Shown piece by piece: positions 1-9,092 of a stretch of 64,000 nucleotides of DNA. Position numbers and translations under genes: made by a program. Source of the DNA: Thermoactinomyces mirandus. GTDB lineage: Bacteria > Bacillota > Bacilli > Thermoactinomycetales > Thermoactinomycetaceae. The stretch lies in NCBI RefSeq assembly GCF_013868055.1, contig NZ_JACEOL010000038.1:1-64000 (forward strand), given 5' to 3'. Numbering within the stretch: position 1 is the first letter of the stretch; the number at the start of each line of letters is the position of its first letter. The notes beneath the pieces are model-generated. The model did not search any database and was not told where the DNA came from. It was given only the letters and a program-made list of their open reading frames with translations.

Positions 1-259
1 TATTCACCAGACACGCCCTAGTATATGGATAAAACATGAATCTTGTAAAATATATTTCTTTATGTCTCTAAATATGCTAGTTTAATAAGTAGTTTTTTTA
101 TGGAATCTATTTTTAAATGGATTTTCAGAAAATCCATAAGTAATTCTTCTAAACCAAAAATGAGGTGGCAGAAGCAATCATCAGACGGAATTTATTCAGA
201 CATTGGATTGCCGTTGGCTGGATCGTCCAAGAAAAATCAAATCTCGGGAGGACCTTTTC

Positions 260-403
260 ATGTATCAGACTGTGAACGATGTAAAGATGATTGAGGAAAA
301 AGCCAAAAAAGAACAGGCAGACGAAAAAAAGGCCAGACGGGTTGTTCAGGAAGCAACCAAAACCAACTTGAAACATGAAAATAAAAACGGTTCGCATAAA
401 TAG
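260..403 (+). CDS. small charged hypothetical protein (47 aa)
   Basis: The ATG at 260 is preceded by GGGAGG at 246-251 with an 8-nt gap, a very good ribosome binding site, and the frame runs 47 codons to a stop at 401-403. The product is mostly Lys, Glu, Ala and Asn, hydrophilic, with no membrane segment, so it may be a short alpha helix. A perfect 10-bp hairpin follows at 442-465. I do not recognise a family. The ribosome binding site is the main support; a chance ORF cannot be excluded. Confidence 0.45.
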   Translation: MYQTVNDVKMIEEKAKKEQADEKKARRVVQEATKTNLKHENKNGSHK

Positions 404-441
404 TTTGATTGGATCTAACCGGTTTTACAATCCGCAAGAAG

Positions 442-465
442 GGGAAACCAATAACTTGGTTTCCC
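442..465 (+). terminator. perfect 10-bp hairpin, terminator-like
   Basis: GGGAAACCAA (442-451) and TTGGTTTCCC (456-465) pair perfectly around a TAAC loop. Only a weak T tract follows (TTCGTT), so termination is likely but not certain. It would end the small gene at 260-403. The rest of 404-620 shows nothing else convincing. Confidence 0.5.
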
Positions 466-623
466 TTCGTTCAGGACTGATTCAGTCTCCACCTTTTAAG
501 GAAGCGGCCAAGGTACAGTTTCCTTATATCACATCTTTATCTTTTGACGGGCAAGACCTGGAGGGGAAACCAGGCTGGAGGTTCCATTTCGTGAAACTTC
601 CATAAAAATTGGGGCTTTAATTA

Positions 624-653
624 TTCACCCATTTAGAGCAATTATGATATACT
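624..653 (+). promoter_or_regulatory. probable pckA promoter
   Basis: A TATACT -10 at 648-653 lies 18 bp downstream of a weak -35, TTCACC, at 624-629. The pckA start codon follows about 56 nt later, with ribosome binding site AAGGTGG at 694-700. Confidence 0.5.
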
Positions 654-709
654 GTTCGTTGATTTGATATAACAATCTGGAATCTCATCTAAAAAGGTGG
701 ATGTAAAAA

Positions 710-2287
710 ATGAGCATTGTAATCCCAACAAAAAAAGACGTTTCTCTTCACCTTGGCGGCAAAAAACACATGAATCTGTCTGTCAGCAAACTGGTGGAAC
801 ATGCAATCCAGAAGAAAGAAGTCATCTTGACAGAAACAGGCGCAATTCGTGCGACAACCGGTGCATTTACGGGACGTTCACCCAGAGATAAATTTATTGT
901 ACAAGAACCTTCTGTCTCCGGTCACATTGATTGGGGTACCGTCAATCAACCGATGCAACCCGAGAAATTTGAACAGTTACTGAAACGGTTAAGAGCTTAT
1001 CTCGCTGAAAAAGAAGTTTATATTTTTGACGGTTTTGCAGGTGCTGATCCGGCCTATCGCTTGCCGATTCGGGTCATCAATGAATACGCATGGCAAAACC
1101 TGTTTGTTCATCAATTGTTCATCCGTCCGTCTAAAGAAGAACTGGCCAGCCATCAACCTGAATTCACCGTTATCTGTGTCCCCAATTTTGTTGCCGATCC
1201 TGAATTGGACGGAACCAATTCCGAAACGGTGATTGCCGTCAGCTTTGAATACAAAATGGTGGTCATCGGCGGAACTCACTATGCCGGCGAAATGAAAAAG
1301 TCCATTTTCAGTGTAATGAACTATTTGCTGCCGGAATATGGCGTCATGCCCATGCATTGCTCGGCCAATGTTGGAAAAGACGGGGATGTCGCACTCTTTT
1401 TCGGCCTTTCGGGAACCGGAAAAACAACATTGTCTGCCGATCCGGAACGTTCACTCATCGGAGACGACGAACACGGATGGTCAGATAAAGGGATCTTCAA
1501 TATTGAAGGCGGGTGTTATGCAAAATGCATCGGCCTGACCGAAGAAAAAGAACCCCAGATCTATCATGCCATTCGCTTTGGATCAGTTCTGGAGAATGTG
1601 ATTGTTGACGAAGACGGAAAACCCGATTATCATGATTCTTCTTTAACTGAAAACACCCGTACCGCCTATCCGGTCGATTACATTGACGGTTCGGTTATTC
1701 CGGGAATTGCCGGGCACCCCAGTGTGATCGTATTCCTGACAGCTGACGCATTTGGTGTGTTGCCTCCCATTTCCAAACTGACACCCGAACAAGCCATGTA
1801 TCATTTCCTGTCTGGCTACACAAGCAAACTGGCCGGAACCGAACGCGGAGTAACGGAACCGGAAGCCACTTTTTCCACCTGCTTTGGTGCCCCGTTCCTT
1901 CCACGCCCCGCACATGTTTATGCCGAAATGTTAGGTGAGAAAATTGCCAAACATCAAGTTCAGGTCTATCTCGTCAATACTGGATGGACCGGCGGCCCCT
2001 ATGGTGTGGGCAAACGGATGGATCTAAAATATACCCGCTCCATGGTACGGGCAGCCATTTCAGGTGAACTCAGCCATGCAGACTATGAAACAGATCCCAT
2101 TTTCGGGCTCGCTATGCCCACATCTTGTCCCAATGTTCCTGTCGAGGTATTAAATCCTCGCAATACATGGAAAAACAAACAAGCCTATGACAAAACAGCC
2201 CGTGAACTGGCACAACGTTTCCATAAACATTTTGCAACATTTGAAAACGTAAAAGAGGAAATTCGCCAGGCCGGTCCCAATATTTAA
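710..2287 (+). CDS. pckA: phosphoenolpyruvate carboxykinase (ATP)
   Basis: It converts oxaloacetate and ATP to phosphoenolpyruvate, CO2 and ADP, the first committed step of gluconeogenesis, in the cytoplasm. The 525-aa length fits the ATP-dependent family. The kinase-1a P-loop GLSGTGKT is at residues 232-239 and the acidic metal-binding motif LIGDDEHGW at 249-257; the substrate-binding GRSPRDKF lies near residue 55. The ATG at 710 follows AAGGTGG with a 9-nt gap. It is monocistronic: its own promoter lies upstream and a strong terminator follows at 2426-2477. Assignment is secure. Confidence 0.97.
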   Translation: MSIVIPTKKDVSLHLGGKKHMNLSVSKLVEHAIQKKEVILTETGAIRATTGAFTGRSPRDKFIVQEPSVSGHIDWGTVNQPMQPEKFEQLLKRLRAYLAEKEVYIFDGFAGADPAYRLPIRVINEYAWQNLFVHQLFIRPSKEELASHQPEFTVICVPNFVADPELDGTNSETVIAVSFEYKMVVIGGTHYAGEMKKSIFSVMNYLLPEYGVMPMHCSANVGKDGDVALFFGLSGTGKTTLSADPERSLIGDDEHGWSDKGIFNIEGGCYAKCIGLTEEKEPQIYHAIRFGSVLENVIVDEDGKPDYHDSSLTENTRTAYPVDYIDGSVIPGIAGHPSVIVFLTADAFGVLPPISKLTPEQAMYHFLSGYTSKLAGTERGVTEPEATFSTCFGAPFLPRPAHVYAEMLGEKIAKHQVQVYLVNTGWTGGPYGVGKRMDLKYTRSMVRAAISGELSHADYETDPIFGLAMPTSCPNVPVEVLNPRNTWKNKQAYDKTARELAQRFHKHFATFENVKEEIRQAGPNI

Positions 2288-2425
2288 TGTTCCATAACCG
2301 GACAACCTTTTTTAGCCGGAACCCGGGACCGTAATGCCGGCAAAGCGTGCTGGTGTACCTTGGCCGGATGCAGGATGGAGACAGAAATGAATCCATGAGC
2401 TCGCCACAATAAAACAAGTCTCTCA

Positions 2426-2477
2426 AAACAAACAGCTTCTGGCCTTAAGGTCAGGGGCTGTTTGTTTGTCACTTTTC
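2426..2477 (+). terminator. intrinsic terminator after pckA
   Basis: AAACAAACAGC (2426-2436) pairs perfectly with GCTGTTTGTTT (2457-2467), an 11-bp stem, with a smaller CCTTAAGG palindrome in the loop, followed by a T-rich stretch. Confidence 0.8.
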
Positions 2478-2526
2478 CTTCGTGCCATGCTTAACAAGAA
2501 AATAGTTGCATTTGTATTATTTTCTA

Positions 2527-2556
2527 TTGAAACAAACTCTTTTTATTTGTTATGAT
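2527..2556 (+). promoter_or_regulatory. udk promoter
   Basis: TTGAAA at 2527-2532 and TATGAT at 2551-2556 are spaced 18 bp apart, about 50 bp before the udk start. Confidence 0.7.
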
Positions 2557-2605
2557 CAGCACAGCGAGTCATGAGCGAAAGATAGAAGAAAGGAAGCCAA
2601 GTGTA

Positions 2606-3235
2606 ATGACAAAACCTGTATTAATCGGTGTTGCAGGGGGAACCGGCTCCGGAAAAACAACGGTTGCCAAAAACCTTGTCAATCAACTTTCCGAGTCAGT
2701 CATATATCTGGAACAGGATTCATACTACAAAGACCAATCCCACCTTGCCTTTGAAGAACGGATCAAAACCAATTATGACCATCCATTGGCTTTTGACAAC
2801 GATTTGCTGTATCATCATCTTCTCCGGTTGAAATCCGGTCAACCCATCGATAAACCGGTTTATGACTATATACAGCATACCCGGTCCAAAAAGACCATTC
2901 ACCTCGAACCCAAAGATGTCATCATTCTGGAAGGGATATTAATCCTGGACGATGAACGGTTGCGAGAACTGATGGATATCAAGATTTTTGTCGATACGGA
3001 TGCCGATGTCCGCATTTTGCGCCGAATTAACCGTGATATCAAGGAAAGGGGCAGAACGCTGGAATCGGTGGTTGACCAGTACCTGAACGTTGTCCGGCCA
3101 ATGCATTTACAGTTTGTTGAACCGGGCAAACGCTATGCTGACCTGATTATTCCGGAAGGCGGTCACAATCAGGTTGCAATCAATCTGTTGCTCAATCAGA
3201 TCCGTACTTATCTGCGATCCTCTTCCTCCATATAA
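2606..3235 (+). CDS. udk: uridine kinase
   Basis: It phosphorylates uridine and cytidine in pyrimidine salvage, in the cytoplasm. From the ATG at 2606 it is 209 aa, the usual length. A Walker A motif, GGTGSGKT, is at residues 11-18, and the uridine-binding YYKDQS loop and the lid [12 protein letters not shown] are present. I chose the ATG at 2606 rather than an in-frame ATG at 2552, because the latter overlaps the promoter -10 and lacks a ribosome binding site, while AGAAAGGAAG precedes 2606. The 3' end overlaps a decayed gene on the other strand. Confidence 0.95.
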   Translation: MTKPVLIGVAGGTGSGKTTVAKNLVNQLSESVIYLEQDSYYKDQSHLAFEERIKTNYDHPLAFDNDLLYHHLLRLKSGQPIDKPVYDYIQHTRSKKTIHLEPKDVIILEGILILDDERLRELMDIKIFVDTDADVRILRRINRDIKERGRTLESVVDQYLNVVRPMHLQFVEPGKRYADLIIPEGGHNQVAINLLLNQIRTYLRSSSSI

Positions 3236-3503
3236 CGGCGTCCAGATTTCCCCGGTGTTTCAAGTCCTTGACAATCCAGCGGCAGGCAAGGTCTTTAAGC
3301 AATGCCGGTACTTCTTTACAGGAATACAGTCAGTTCGTTGTCATCAAATCGCCCTTCCATCCACAGAATGTTTTTCTTTTGGGTCTGCTTTGCTTCATAT
3401 CCCAATCCGGGACATTGAAAAGGACACTGCCCCTGCCATCAAGCGCATGTCCTCAGCCCGACAGTACATATTCCACAACAAACGAATCTTTGCATAGACC
3501 AGC
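3192..3503 (-). pseudogene. decayed Cys-rich hypothetical gene
   Basis: Read on the minus strand from about 3503, one frame gives a Cys-rich N-terminal segment, an in-frame TGA after TGC GCT, then about 40 well-formed residues including QCPFQCPGLGYEAKQ and LWMEGRFDDNELTVFL, then a stop. A frame change at that point continues protein-like sequence including CKEVPALLKDLACRWIVKDL to a TGA at 3192-3194, inside udk. The pattern is that of a gene broken by one stop and one frameshift. I do not recognise the family. No good ribosome binding site is visible at the upstream end. Confidence 0.45.
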
Positions 3504-3542
3504 AATGCTTGCAAACAACAACATGTGGATGTGCTGGCATAC

Positions 3543-3566
3543 AAAAACCCGGGCCTTTACCCGGGC
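3543..3566 (-). terminator. terminator of the CxxC protein gene
   Basis: On the minus strand, CCCGGG arms flank a short TAAAGG loop and are followed by TTTTTGT. It lies just after the stop of the gene at 3575-4000. Confidence 0.75.
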
Positions 3567-3574
3567 AAGACGGT

Positions 3575-4000
3575 TTACTTGCTTTCTTCTTTCTGTTTAT
3601 CAAGCTTTTTGAGTTGATCTGTCAGGACACGGAGGCGATTTTTCAACTCTTCGCCCCACTCTTTATCATTCAAGACTTTGGAAACTCTCAGCAAGTCTAG
3701 TGAATGGTCAATTTGTTCGCGCAAGATTGGCTCAATATCTTCTGAATCCTGGAAACTTATCCCGTATTCTTTCCATTCATCGATCATTTCGGGGGTAATT
3801 GTATCTCGGAGGGTTACTTCTCTTACGCGATCTTCCCGAGCGTACTCTACCACTAGCTCAAACTCTTCCTTCACGGCTGGATGAACTTGTACATCATGAC
3901 AGACAGGGCAGTATAACAATGGCACCTTATGCACCATAATTGACTGCTTGCGAAAAGACCCGATAAAACCAATCATCGACGCACCACAGCAGTAACTCAT
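3575..4000 (-). CDS. hypothetical protein with N-terminal CxxC zinc-type motif
   Basis: The product is 141 aa from ATG 4000, which has AGGAGGGG 7 nt upstream; an in-frame ATG two codons earlier and one at 4027 are less well placed. It opens with CC at residues 4-5 and carries CPVC at 31-34, suggesting one structural zinc or metal site, followed by an acidic helical region and a Lys/Glu-rich tail. The YCPVCHDVQVHP segment resembles small zinc-finger proteins of Bacillales and their phages, but I cannot name the family. It is monocistronic with its own terminator. Confidence 0.75.
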   Translation of the reverse strand: MSYCCGASMIGFIGSFRKQSIMVHKVPLLYCPVCHDVQVHPAVKEEFELVVEYAREDRVREVTLRDTITPEMIDEWKEYGISFQDSEDIEPILREQIDHSLDLLRVSKVLNDKEWGEELKNRLRVLTDQLKKLDKQKEESK

Positions 4001-4438
4001 GCGCATTCCCCTCCTATTCCCACTCATGATCGGCCAAATCCCCTAGTATATTTTAATATTAAGTAAAGTATAAGGTTATGTATATATTTTATCACAAATC
4101 ATTATTACTTAAACATATTTATTTAAAGAAAATTGCTATTAATCGGATAAATATTGCCCGTTAAAAAAATTGGGAAGTCCGAATAATTGTGCCTTTCCAT
4201 CCCTCAAAACCACTTTTTAATTCCTCTTTTGCACAGGAACACTTTTATTCAGTATCAAAACAGAACGGGCCAGCGCCAATTTTTGACACCGGCCCGGGAA
4301 AAAAGTACCTGTTTGCAAACGGAATCTCGGGAAAAATCAGCATTCCCTGGCAATAAACGGAAAAAGACAGCGAATATCCGTATACAATAAACAAAAATGC
4401 AGGTTCTCCCCGCTCTGCCAGTCAATCCTCTGTTCAGG
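4001..4438. other. AT-rich intergenic region
   Basis: This stretch lies between the start of the CxxC protein gene and the end of the symporter gene. It carries a plausible minus-strand -10 (TATACT, near 4046-4051) for the former, and otherwise no gene, convincing terminator or repeat that I can support. Confidence 0.5.
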
Positions 4439-5665
4439 TCAAACTGCTGTTTTCCCGAACTTTCCGGAAAGCCATTTTCTGCCTTCCACCCAGCGGGCAA
4501 TCATCATGCTGGTCACCGTATTGCCCGTCGAGTTGATCATCGTCGCCGGCGGATCAATGATGGCGGAAATCGCCGCAATAATCGGCAATGCTTCCGGCGG
4601 AAAACCATATACAGAAAGGATTAACATCTCCCCGATTAAGCCGCCGCTTGGGATAGCACCCATGACGGTTCCAACCAGAATTGCCACCCCAAGAGCAGAA
4701 ATTAAGTCAATCGGTTGTGTGAAATCCATACCAAAAATCCCAAACAGGAAAGCGATCTTCAAAATGCCGCCCATTACGGAACCATCCTTGTGAATATTTG
4801 CTCCAAGCGGCACTGAGGTCTCGCTGATATCATGCGGTACTCCCATTTTGCGGGTTGCTTCCAGGTTTACCGGGATGGAGGCGGCACTACTGCAAGTTGC
4901 CAGCGATACAACTGTCGGGGAAAGTGCATTTTTCCAAAAAACCCGGGCTCCGGCGCCTTTTCCGGCCAAAAACGCATACAGCGTAAAAAACACCAGATAA
5001 TAGACAAGCGAGAGTGGATAATAGAGGAGAACCACCCGAAAGTAATTGGTGAGAAGACTGGGTCCAAATTCTCCAACCAACGCAGCAAAAAAAGCACCCA
5101 GGCCGATTGGAGCATAATACATCACAAAAGTGACCAGTTTCATAAACACTTCAGAACCTGAATACAGGAACCTTGCAAACGGTTTGCTTTTTTCTCCCAG
5201 CAGTGATACAGCGATCCCGAGGAAAATCGCAAAAAAGATCAACTGGAGCATATGATCCTTGATAAACAGCTGGCTGAAATCCTCGACGGTAATGGTCTTT
5301 ACCAGCTGATCCGCCAATGTTGTCTGTTCCATCTGCTCAGGTTTCTCCAGAGAAATGCTGACTCCCTCCGCAGGCGGAAAAACAAGTACAGCCACAAGCA
5401 TGACCATCGCCGCGATTACTCCTGTAAAGACAAAAGTCCCAAACATCCGGGAAAGAATCCGTCCCAGGCGTTTCAATTCCCCCATTTGGGCAATTGCTGA
5501 AGAAATTGTAAAAAAGACGAGAGGCACCACAAGCGTAAACAACAGATTGAGAAAGATATCTCCCAACGGCTTTAAGATGACTGCATCTTTTCCAAGCCAG
5601 ACTCCAATGAATGCCCCCAGGACAATCGAAGATAACAGAATCAATGAAAACCGATATGCCTTCAC
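4439..5665 (-). CDS. dicarboxylate/amino acid:cation symporter (DAACS family)
   Basis: A multi-pass membrane protein of the GltP/DctA family that imports glutamate, aspartate or C4-dicarboxylates with H+ or Na+. Family hallmarks are visible: the Ser-rich re-entrant loop SSAASIPVNLE, the PLGANIHKDG segment and the C-terminal AIIDPPATMINSTGNT motif. The start is placed at GTG 5665 (408 aa), which has GGTGGTGA just upstream; an upstream ATG at 5722 has no ribosome binding site. It stands alone. Sodium versus proton coupling and exact substrate cannot be read from the sequence. Confidence 0.88.
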   Translation of the reverse strand: MKAYRFSLILLSSIVLGAFIGVWLGKDAVILKPLGDIFLNLLFTLVVPLVFFTISSAIAQMGELKRLGRILSRMFGTFVFTGVIAAMVMLVAVLVFPPAEGVSISLEKPEQMEQTTLADQLVKTITVEDFSQLFIKDHMLQLIFFAIFLGIAVSLLGEKSKPFARFLYSGSEVFMKLVTFVMYYAPIGLGAFFAALVGEFGPSLLTNYFRVVLLYYPLSLVYYLVFFTLYAFLAGKGAGARVFWKNALSPTVVSLATCSSAASIPVNLEATRKMGVPHDISETSVPLGANIHKDGSVMGGILKIAFLFGIFGMDFTQPIDLISALGVAILVGTVMGAIPSGGLIGEMLILSVYGFPPEALPIIAAISAIIDPPATMINSTGNTVTSMMIARWVEGRKWLSGKFGKTAV

Positions 5666-5840
5666 TTTCGTCACCACCAATTCTTTTTTATAACTATTTA
5701 ATTCTATAATAAATAATGGCATTATAGTTAAAATAAAACGAACATAACATAAAAAAGTAAAATTTTGGAGTCACTTTGAAAGTGATTTGTTATTGCAACA
5801 ACACCGAAAAATTTGCAGGCCAACCCCAATTCAATCCATA

Positions 5841-5862
5841 AAAAAAACCGTTAATAACGGCT
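5841..5862 (-). terminator. terminator after the 74-aa gene
   Basis: On the minus strand CCGTTA-T-TAACGG (5848-5860) is followed directly by seven Ts. It lies about 85 nt past the stop of the gene at 5947-6171. Confidence 0.7.
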
Positions 5863-5946
5863 TCAGACGGTAAAGGAAAAAATAGGCGCAGAAATCGTGA
5901 AGGCAATTTTTAAAAGCATTCTCTCTTGATTGAGATTGAATATACC

Positions 5947-6171
5947 TTACTGGCACCAGTCCATATCACAGTTTTGTGCATACTGTTCGGGTGAGGGGGT
6001 TTTTTGGGCAGAAGCATAAATGTAAAGATTTTCCATTGTATATCCATCCCGTATCTTCACTTGTTGTGTCTCAAGGTTCATTTGCCCGATAAGGTAATGA
6101 TTGTGGCAGAACACAATTCTACCATTTTGCAATCGTGCCTGTACTTGATCCGTAATATTAACAGACGACAT
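5947..6171 (-). CDS. hypothetical protein, 74 aa
   Basis: A strong AGGAGG 7 nt before the ATG at 6171 supports translation. The product is soluble, with four Cys (two clustered near the C terminus, NCDMDWCQ), and a beta-rich look (NGRIVFCHNHYLIGQMNLET). I do not recognise a family. It may be co-transcribed with gcvH, whose stop lies 93 nt upstream, and a terminator follows at 5841-5862. Confidence 0.6.
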   Translation of the reverse strand: MSSVNITDQVQARLQNGRIVFCHNHYLIGQMNLETQQVKIRDGYTMENLYIYASAQKTPSPEQYAQNCDMDWCQ

Positions 6172-6264
6172 AAAATATCCTCCTGTTAAGAATTTTCCTC
6201 ATCACGTTTAACTTTCCGCAAGATCAGGCAGGATATTCTTCCCAGGAGGATCCTCCATATGAAA

Positions 6265-6654
6265 TCAGTCTTCTTCACTTACAATCGCTTCATACTTGCC
6301 GGCATCCATCAGTTTTTCCAGTTCGGCAGGATCAGTCATTTCCACCACAATCATCCAGCCATCTTCATAAGGGGAATCATTAACGTTTTCCGGGGATTCT
6401 TCAAGGGCTTCATTTACTTCAAGCACCTTTCCGCTAACCGGTGCATACAATTCGGAAACGGTTTTTACGGATTCAACACTGCCAAACGATTCATCCACCG
6501 CCAGTTCAGCGCCAACTTCCGGCAGTTCCACAAATACAATATCCCCTAACTGATCCTGGGCAAAATCGGTAATTCCAATCCGGACCTTGTTGCCATCCAA
6601 TTTCCGCACCCATTCATGTTCTCTGGAATAAAGCAACTCTTTTGGCAAGTTCAT
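6265..6654 (-). CDS. gcvH: glycine cleavage system H protein
   Basis: A 129-aa lipoyl carrier that shuttles the aminomethyl group of glycine between the P, T and L proteins; in Firmicutes it also serves as a relay for lipoate attachment. The lipoylated Lys is K64 in the conserved [12 protein letters not shown] loop, and the C-terminal DGWMIVVEM strand is present. GGAGGG precedes ATG 6654. The gcvP and gcvT genes are not adjacent, as in Bacillus, where gcvH (yusH) is separate. It starts 15 nt after a thioredoxin-like gene, so the two probably form one operon. Confidence 0.96.
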   Translation of the reverse strand: MNLPKELLYSREHEWVRKLDGNKVRIGITDFAQDQLGDIVFVELPEVGAELAVDESFGSVESVKTVSELYAPVSGKVLEVNEALEESPENVNDSPYEDGWMIVVEMTDPAELEKLMDAGKYEAIVSEED

Positions 6655-6669
6655 CTTCTGTTCCCTCCG

Positions 6670-7116
6670 CTATTCAATTTCTCCCAAAACACGTTCCAAT
6701 GGGTTTTTCAACATAGTCAGCGCTTTTTCTCCTGCAGAACGGTGTCTCAGCTTTCCTTTCGTATCAAACAAGTAATAGGCTGGTACAAACTCATTCTCAA
6801 ACGCATCCACCACACTGTGGGTATTATCAATTCCCTGGGGATGCTTCAATTTGTATTTTACTATGTTTTCCTTCACCGCGTCTATATCCGTATCTTTTTC
6901 AGAGCGGGGCATATGGATGCCAACCAGCTTCAATTGCGGATATTCTTCCCTCATTTTATTTACATCGGGCAAGCTTTTTTTGCATATCCCGCAACTGATG
7001 GACCAAAAGTGAATCAAAACCGGTTTGCCCTGGAGTTCCTCCCTGATTACCTCTCCATTTACCCATTCGGTAATTCCTTTGATTTCAGGCATTTCCGCAC
7101 GTAAACGCAAAGCCAT
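6670..7116 (-). CDS. TlpA/ResA-like thioredoxin-fold protein
   Basis: A 148-aa thioredoxin-fold protein with redox motif SCGICK (C42, C45), preceded by KPVLIHFWS and followed by a cis-Pro segment VPAYYLFD. No signal peptide or membrane anchor is visible, so it is predicted to be cytoplasmic, unlike most ResA/TlpA proteins. GGAGGG stands 8 nt before ATG 7116. It precedes gcvH by 15 nt; a role in keeping lipoyl or thiol groups reduced is possible but is inference. Confidence 0.85.
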   Translation of the reverse strand: MALRLRAEMPEIKGITEWVNGEVIREELQGKPVLIHFWSISCGICKKSLPDVNKMREEYPQLKLVGIHMPRSEKDTDIDAVKENIVKYKLKHPQGIDNTHSVVDAFENEFVPAYYLFDTKGKLRHRSAGEKALTMLKNPLERVLGEIE

Positions 7117-7150
7117 CGATCCATCCCTCCTCGTTTATGGACAAGAAAGG

Positions 7151-7175
7151 ACCTAACGCTCTGTTAGGCCCTTTT
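7151..7175. terminator. hairpin between peroxiredoxin and TlpA-like genes
   Basis: CCTAAC (7152-7157) pairs with GTTAGG (7163-7168). The T-rich side is better on the plus strand, but position suggests it ends or attenuates the minus-strand peroxiredoxin transcript. Confidence 0.5.
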
Positions 7176-7189
7176 TATTCACGTTTAAA

Positions 7190-7729
7190 TTAAAGAGTTG
7201 CTTGACCAGGTTTCCAGTTAGCCGGGCACAAACCGCCTGTTTGCAGAGCTTGCAATACACGGAGCACTTCGTCTACGTTGCGGCCGATATCATTGTCGTT
7301 TACAGTTTGGTGACGAACGATACCTTCCGGATCAATAATGAACAAACCGCGCAAGGCAACTCCTTCATCTTCCAGGTACACGCCGTAATCTTTGCTTACT
7401 TTATGGGTTACATCTGCACCCAATGGATATTTGATCTCACCGAGACCATTTTCACTGCGTGGGGTTTTAATCCATGCACGGTGAGAATATTTGCTGTCAG
7501 TGCTTACACCAAGGATATCTGCACCCAACTCTACAAATTCTTCATAGCGATCAGACAACGCTGTAATTTCAGTCGGGCATACAAAGGTAAAATCAAGCGG
7601 ATAAAAGAACAATATGAGCCATTTCCCTTTATAATCGGAAAGTTTGACGTTCACATCAAGTTCTTCCAGATTTTTGGTGCTCTCCATTTCAAAGTCGGGA
7701 GCCGGCAATCCTACCAAACGTTGTGCCAC
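7190..7729 (-). CDS. 2-Cys peroxiredoxin (AhpC/Prx1 type)
   Basis: It reduces hydrogen peroxide and organic hydroperoxides with a thiol donor such as thioredoxin. The peroxidatic Cys is C51 in FTFVCPTE and the resolving Cys is C168 in GGLCPANW, giving a typical 2-Cys enzyme of 179 aa. The start is GTG 7729, with AGGAGG 8 nt upstream, rather than the longer in-frame ATG at 7768. No AhpF partner is adjacent; the next gene is a cytoplasmic thioredoxin-like protein that could act as reductant (inference). Confidence 0.94.
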   Translation of the reverse strand: MAQRLVGLPAPDFEMESTKNLEELDVNVKLSDYKGKWLILFFYPLDFTFVCPTEITALSDRYEEFVELGADILGVSTDSKYSHRAWIKTPRSENGLGEIKYPLGADVTHKVSKDYGVYLEDEGVALRGLFIIDPEGIVRHQTVNDNDIGRNVDEVLRVLQALQTGGLCPANWKPGQATL

Positions 7730-8235
7730 CAGAAATACCTCCTCATATTCTAAGTACTGTGTTCTCAACTTGCCACTATGACCATCCGTCCAATCAAGTG
7801 TCCTGATCAGGGGGACAGTTCATTGGGCTCACTATTAAAATAACATAAGTAGTAAATTATAGTCAATACTAATTTATATTTGTTTCAATCTAAATATTAA
7901 TACAAAATATTAAAAATCCATTTAATCTGTCAAGATATATTCCTGGTTGGAGCATCAGATCCAACTCCTTTTTGCACAACATTTCTTTTTCACCTTTAGT
8001 TTATACAATTTCGGCAAATATTAAACCTTAATTTACCCATTTCTTTATACACCTGATATATAAAATTTCATTTCATTTTTAACCAAATTTCATAAAATTC
8101 TTTCTTTAAAGAAGGAAGATTTTTTAATACGGGCAATCTCCACCACCAGATTCAAAAAGTACAAACATCTGCAACCGGAGGATTGTCTGTTTTTTTTATA
8201 AAAGTTGGGGTATTATATTCGGAGCCTGACCGGGG
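7730..8235. other. AT-rich intergenic region
   Basis: About 500 bp without a gene. It presumably holds the minus-strand peroxiredoxin promoter: TTGACT lies near 7861-7866, but the matching -10 is unclear. A plus-strand T-rich run near 8190-8200 follows an imperfect stem. No PerR box that I would defend was found. Confidence 0.4.
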
Positions 8236-8567
8236 CTATCCTGCAACTGAATCTTTTTTCCTTTCCCATGGAGTTAAACGTGGAATCCATCTGTGCACAT
8301 TTTCCCGCAGATAACATATTCTTCTCCAAACCGCTTTACCAATCCTGGTTCTTCAAAAAACAGGATGACCAGGTGGAACAACCAGAACAGGAAAAACCAG
8401 CCAAGCAAATAAATGGAACCGAGTAAAATCGCTTCACCCGACAATACAAAGATGACACCGCAATACATGGGATTTCGCACATATTGGTATGGGCCAGCCA
8501 CAACCAGGTTTTGCGTTGGATTCGTGGGCAGCAAGGTCCCTTTTCCGATCTGTGGGCATTCCCTCAT
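8236..8567 (-). pseudogene. relic of isoprenylcysteine/phospholipid methyltransferase family protein
   Basis: The C-terminal half of an ICMT/NnrU/PEMT-type membrane methyltransferase is recognisable: GPYQYVRNPMYCGV, a Gly/Leu-rich membrane segment, then FFEEPGLVKRFGEEY. The N-terminal membrane helices are missing, because a TGA stands directly before the first ATG of this frame. Near 8310-8318 a one-base shift is needed to recover the family C terminus RENVHRWIPRL, which then continues to a TAG at about 8236. It is therefore truncated and frameshifted, and probably non-functional. Confidence 0.75.
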
Positions 8568-8644
8568 TCATAAACCAAACCAGACCATACAGTTTGTAAT
8601 TATAATGAAACCTCTGCCATGTCAAGTGAGGCTGTCCAAGCAAA

Positions 8645-8677
8645 AAGATCCCCTCGATATGTATACGAGGGGATTCT
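8645..8677 (-). terminator. terminator of the ArsC-like gene
   Basis: ATCCCCTCG and CGAGGGGAT form a 9-bp stem, followed on the minus strand by CTTTTTGC, immediately after the stop of the gene at 8680-9039. Confidence 0.85.
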
Positions 8678-8679
8678 GA

Positions 8680-9039
8680 CTATGAGAGCCACTTTTCTTT
8701 GAATTCCTCTTCCTTAAAGCCAACCGTTACCTTGTCGCCATCGGTCACAATCGGACGCTTCATCAGCATTCCGTCTGATGCCAGCAACTTCAGCTGTTCC
8801 TGCTCATCCAGCTCTTTTAATTTCCTGGACAACCCCAATTCACGGTATTTTTTCCCGCATGTATTAAAAAATTTTTTCACCGGCAGCCCGCTTTTTTGAA
8901 TGAGCCGGGTCAATTCTTCCTGTGAAGGAGGCTCATCAACAATATTTTGCTCTTTAAAATCTACGCCATGTTCCTCCAGAAATTTTTTTGCCTTGCGGCA
9001 GGTCCCGCATTTGGGATACCAGTACATTTGCAATGACAA
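8680..9039 (-). CDS. ArsC/Spx-family thioredoxin-fold protein (YusI-like)
   Basis: A 119-aa ArsC-fold protein with CGTC (C11-C14) after a YPKCGTCRKAKKFLE start and a C-terminal KRPIVTDGDKVTVGF motif as in YusI/Spx/YffB proteins. These are annotated as arsenate reductase family, but most are redox proteins of unknown target. The start is TTG 9039, 8 nt after GGAGG. In Bacillus subtilis yusI lies next to gcvH (yusH), and the same neighbourhood holds here, with only the redox genes between. Confidence 0.88.
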   Translation of the reverse strand: MSLQMYWYPKCGTCRKAKKFLEEHGVDFKEQNIVDEPPSQEELTRLIQKSGLPVKKFFNTCGKKYRELGLSRKLKELDEQEQLKLLASDGMLMKRPIVTDGDKVTVGFKEEEFKEKWLS

Positions 9040-9092
9040 TCTCTATTCCTCCCTTGACAGCATTTACCTCATTTTACCCTGTATTGCTTCAT

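Noticed and set aside
165-275. Short GTG-initiated frame reading AEAIIRRNLFRHW
   Set aside because: Only about 36 codons, weak ribosome binding site and no recognisable family; it could be a remnant, but it cannot be defended.
100-294. 64-codon open frame at the left edge
   Set aside because: No ribosome binding site, unusual composition, and it overlaps the better supported small gene starting at 260 in another frame.
375-605. 76-codon open frame after the first small gene
   Set aside because: It runs straight through a perfect hairpin and has no ribosome binding site.
7769-7900. Possible PerR box before the peroxiredoxin gene
   Set aside because: The AT-rich stretch has partial resemblance to TTATAAT-N-ATTATAA but no acceptable palindrome.
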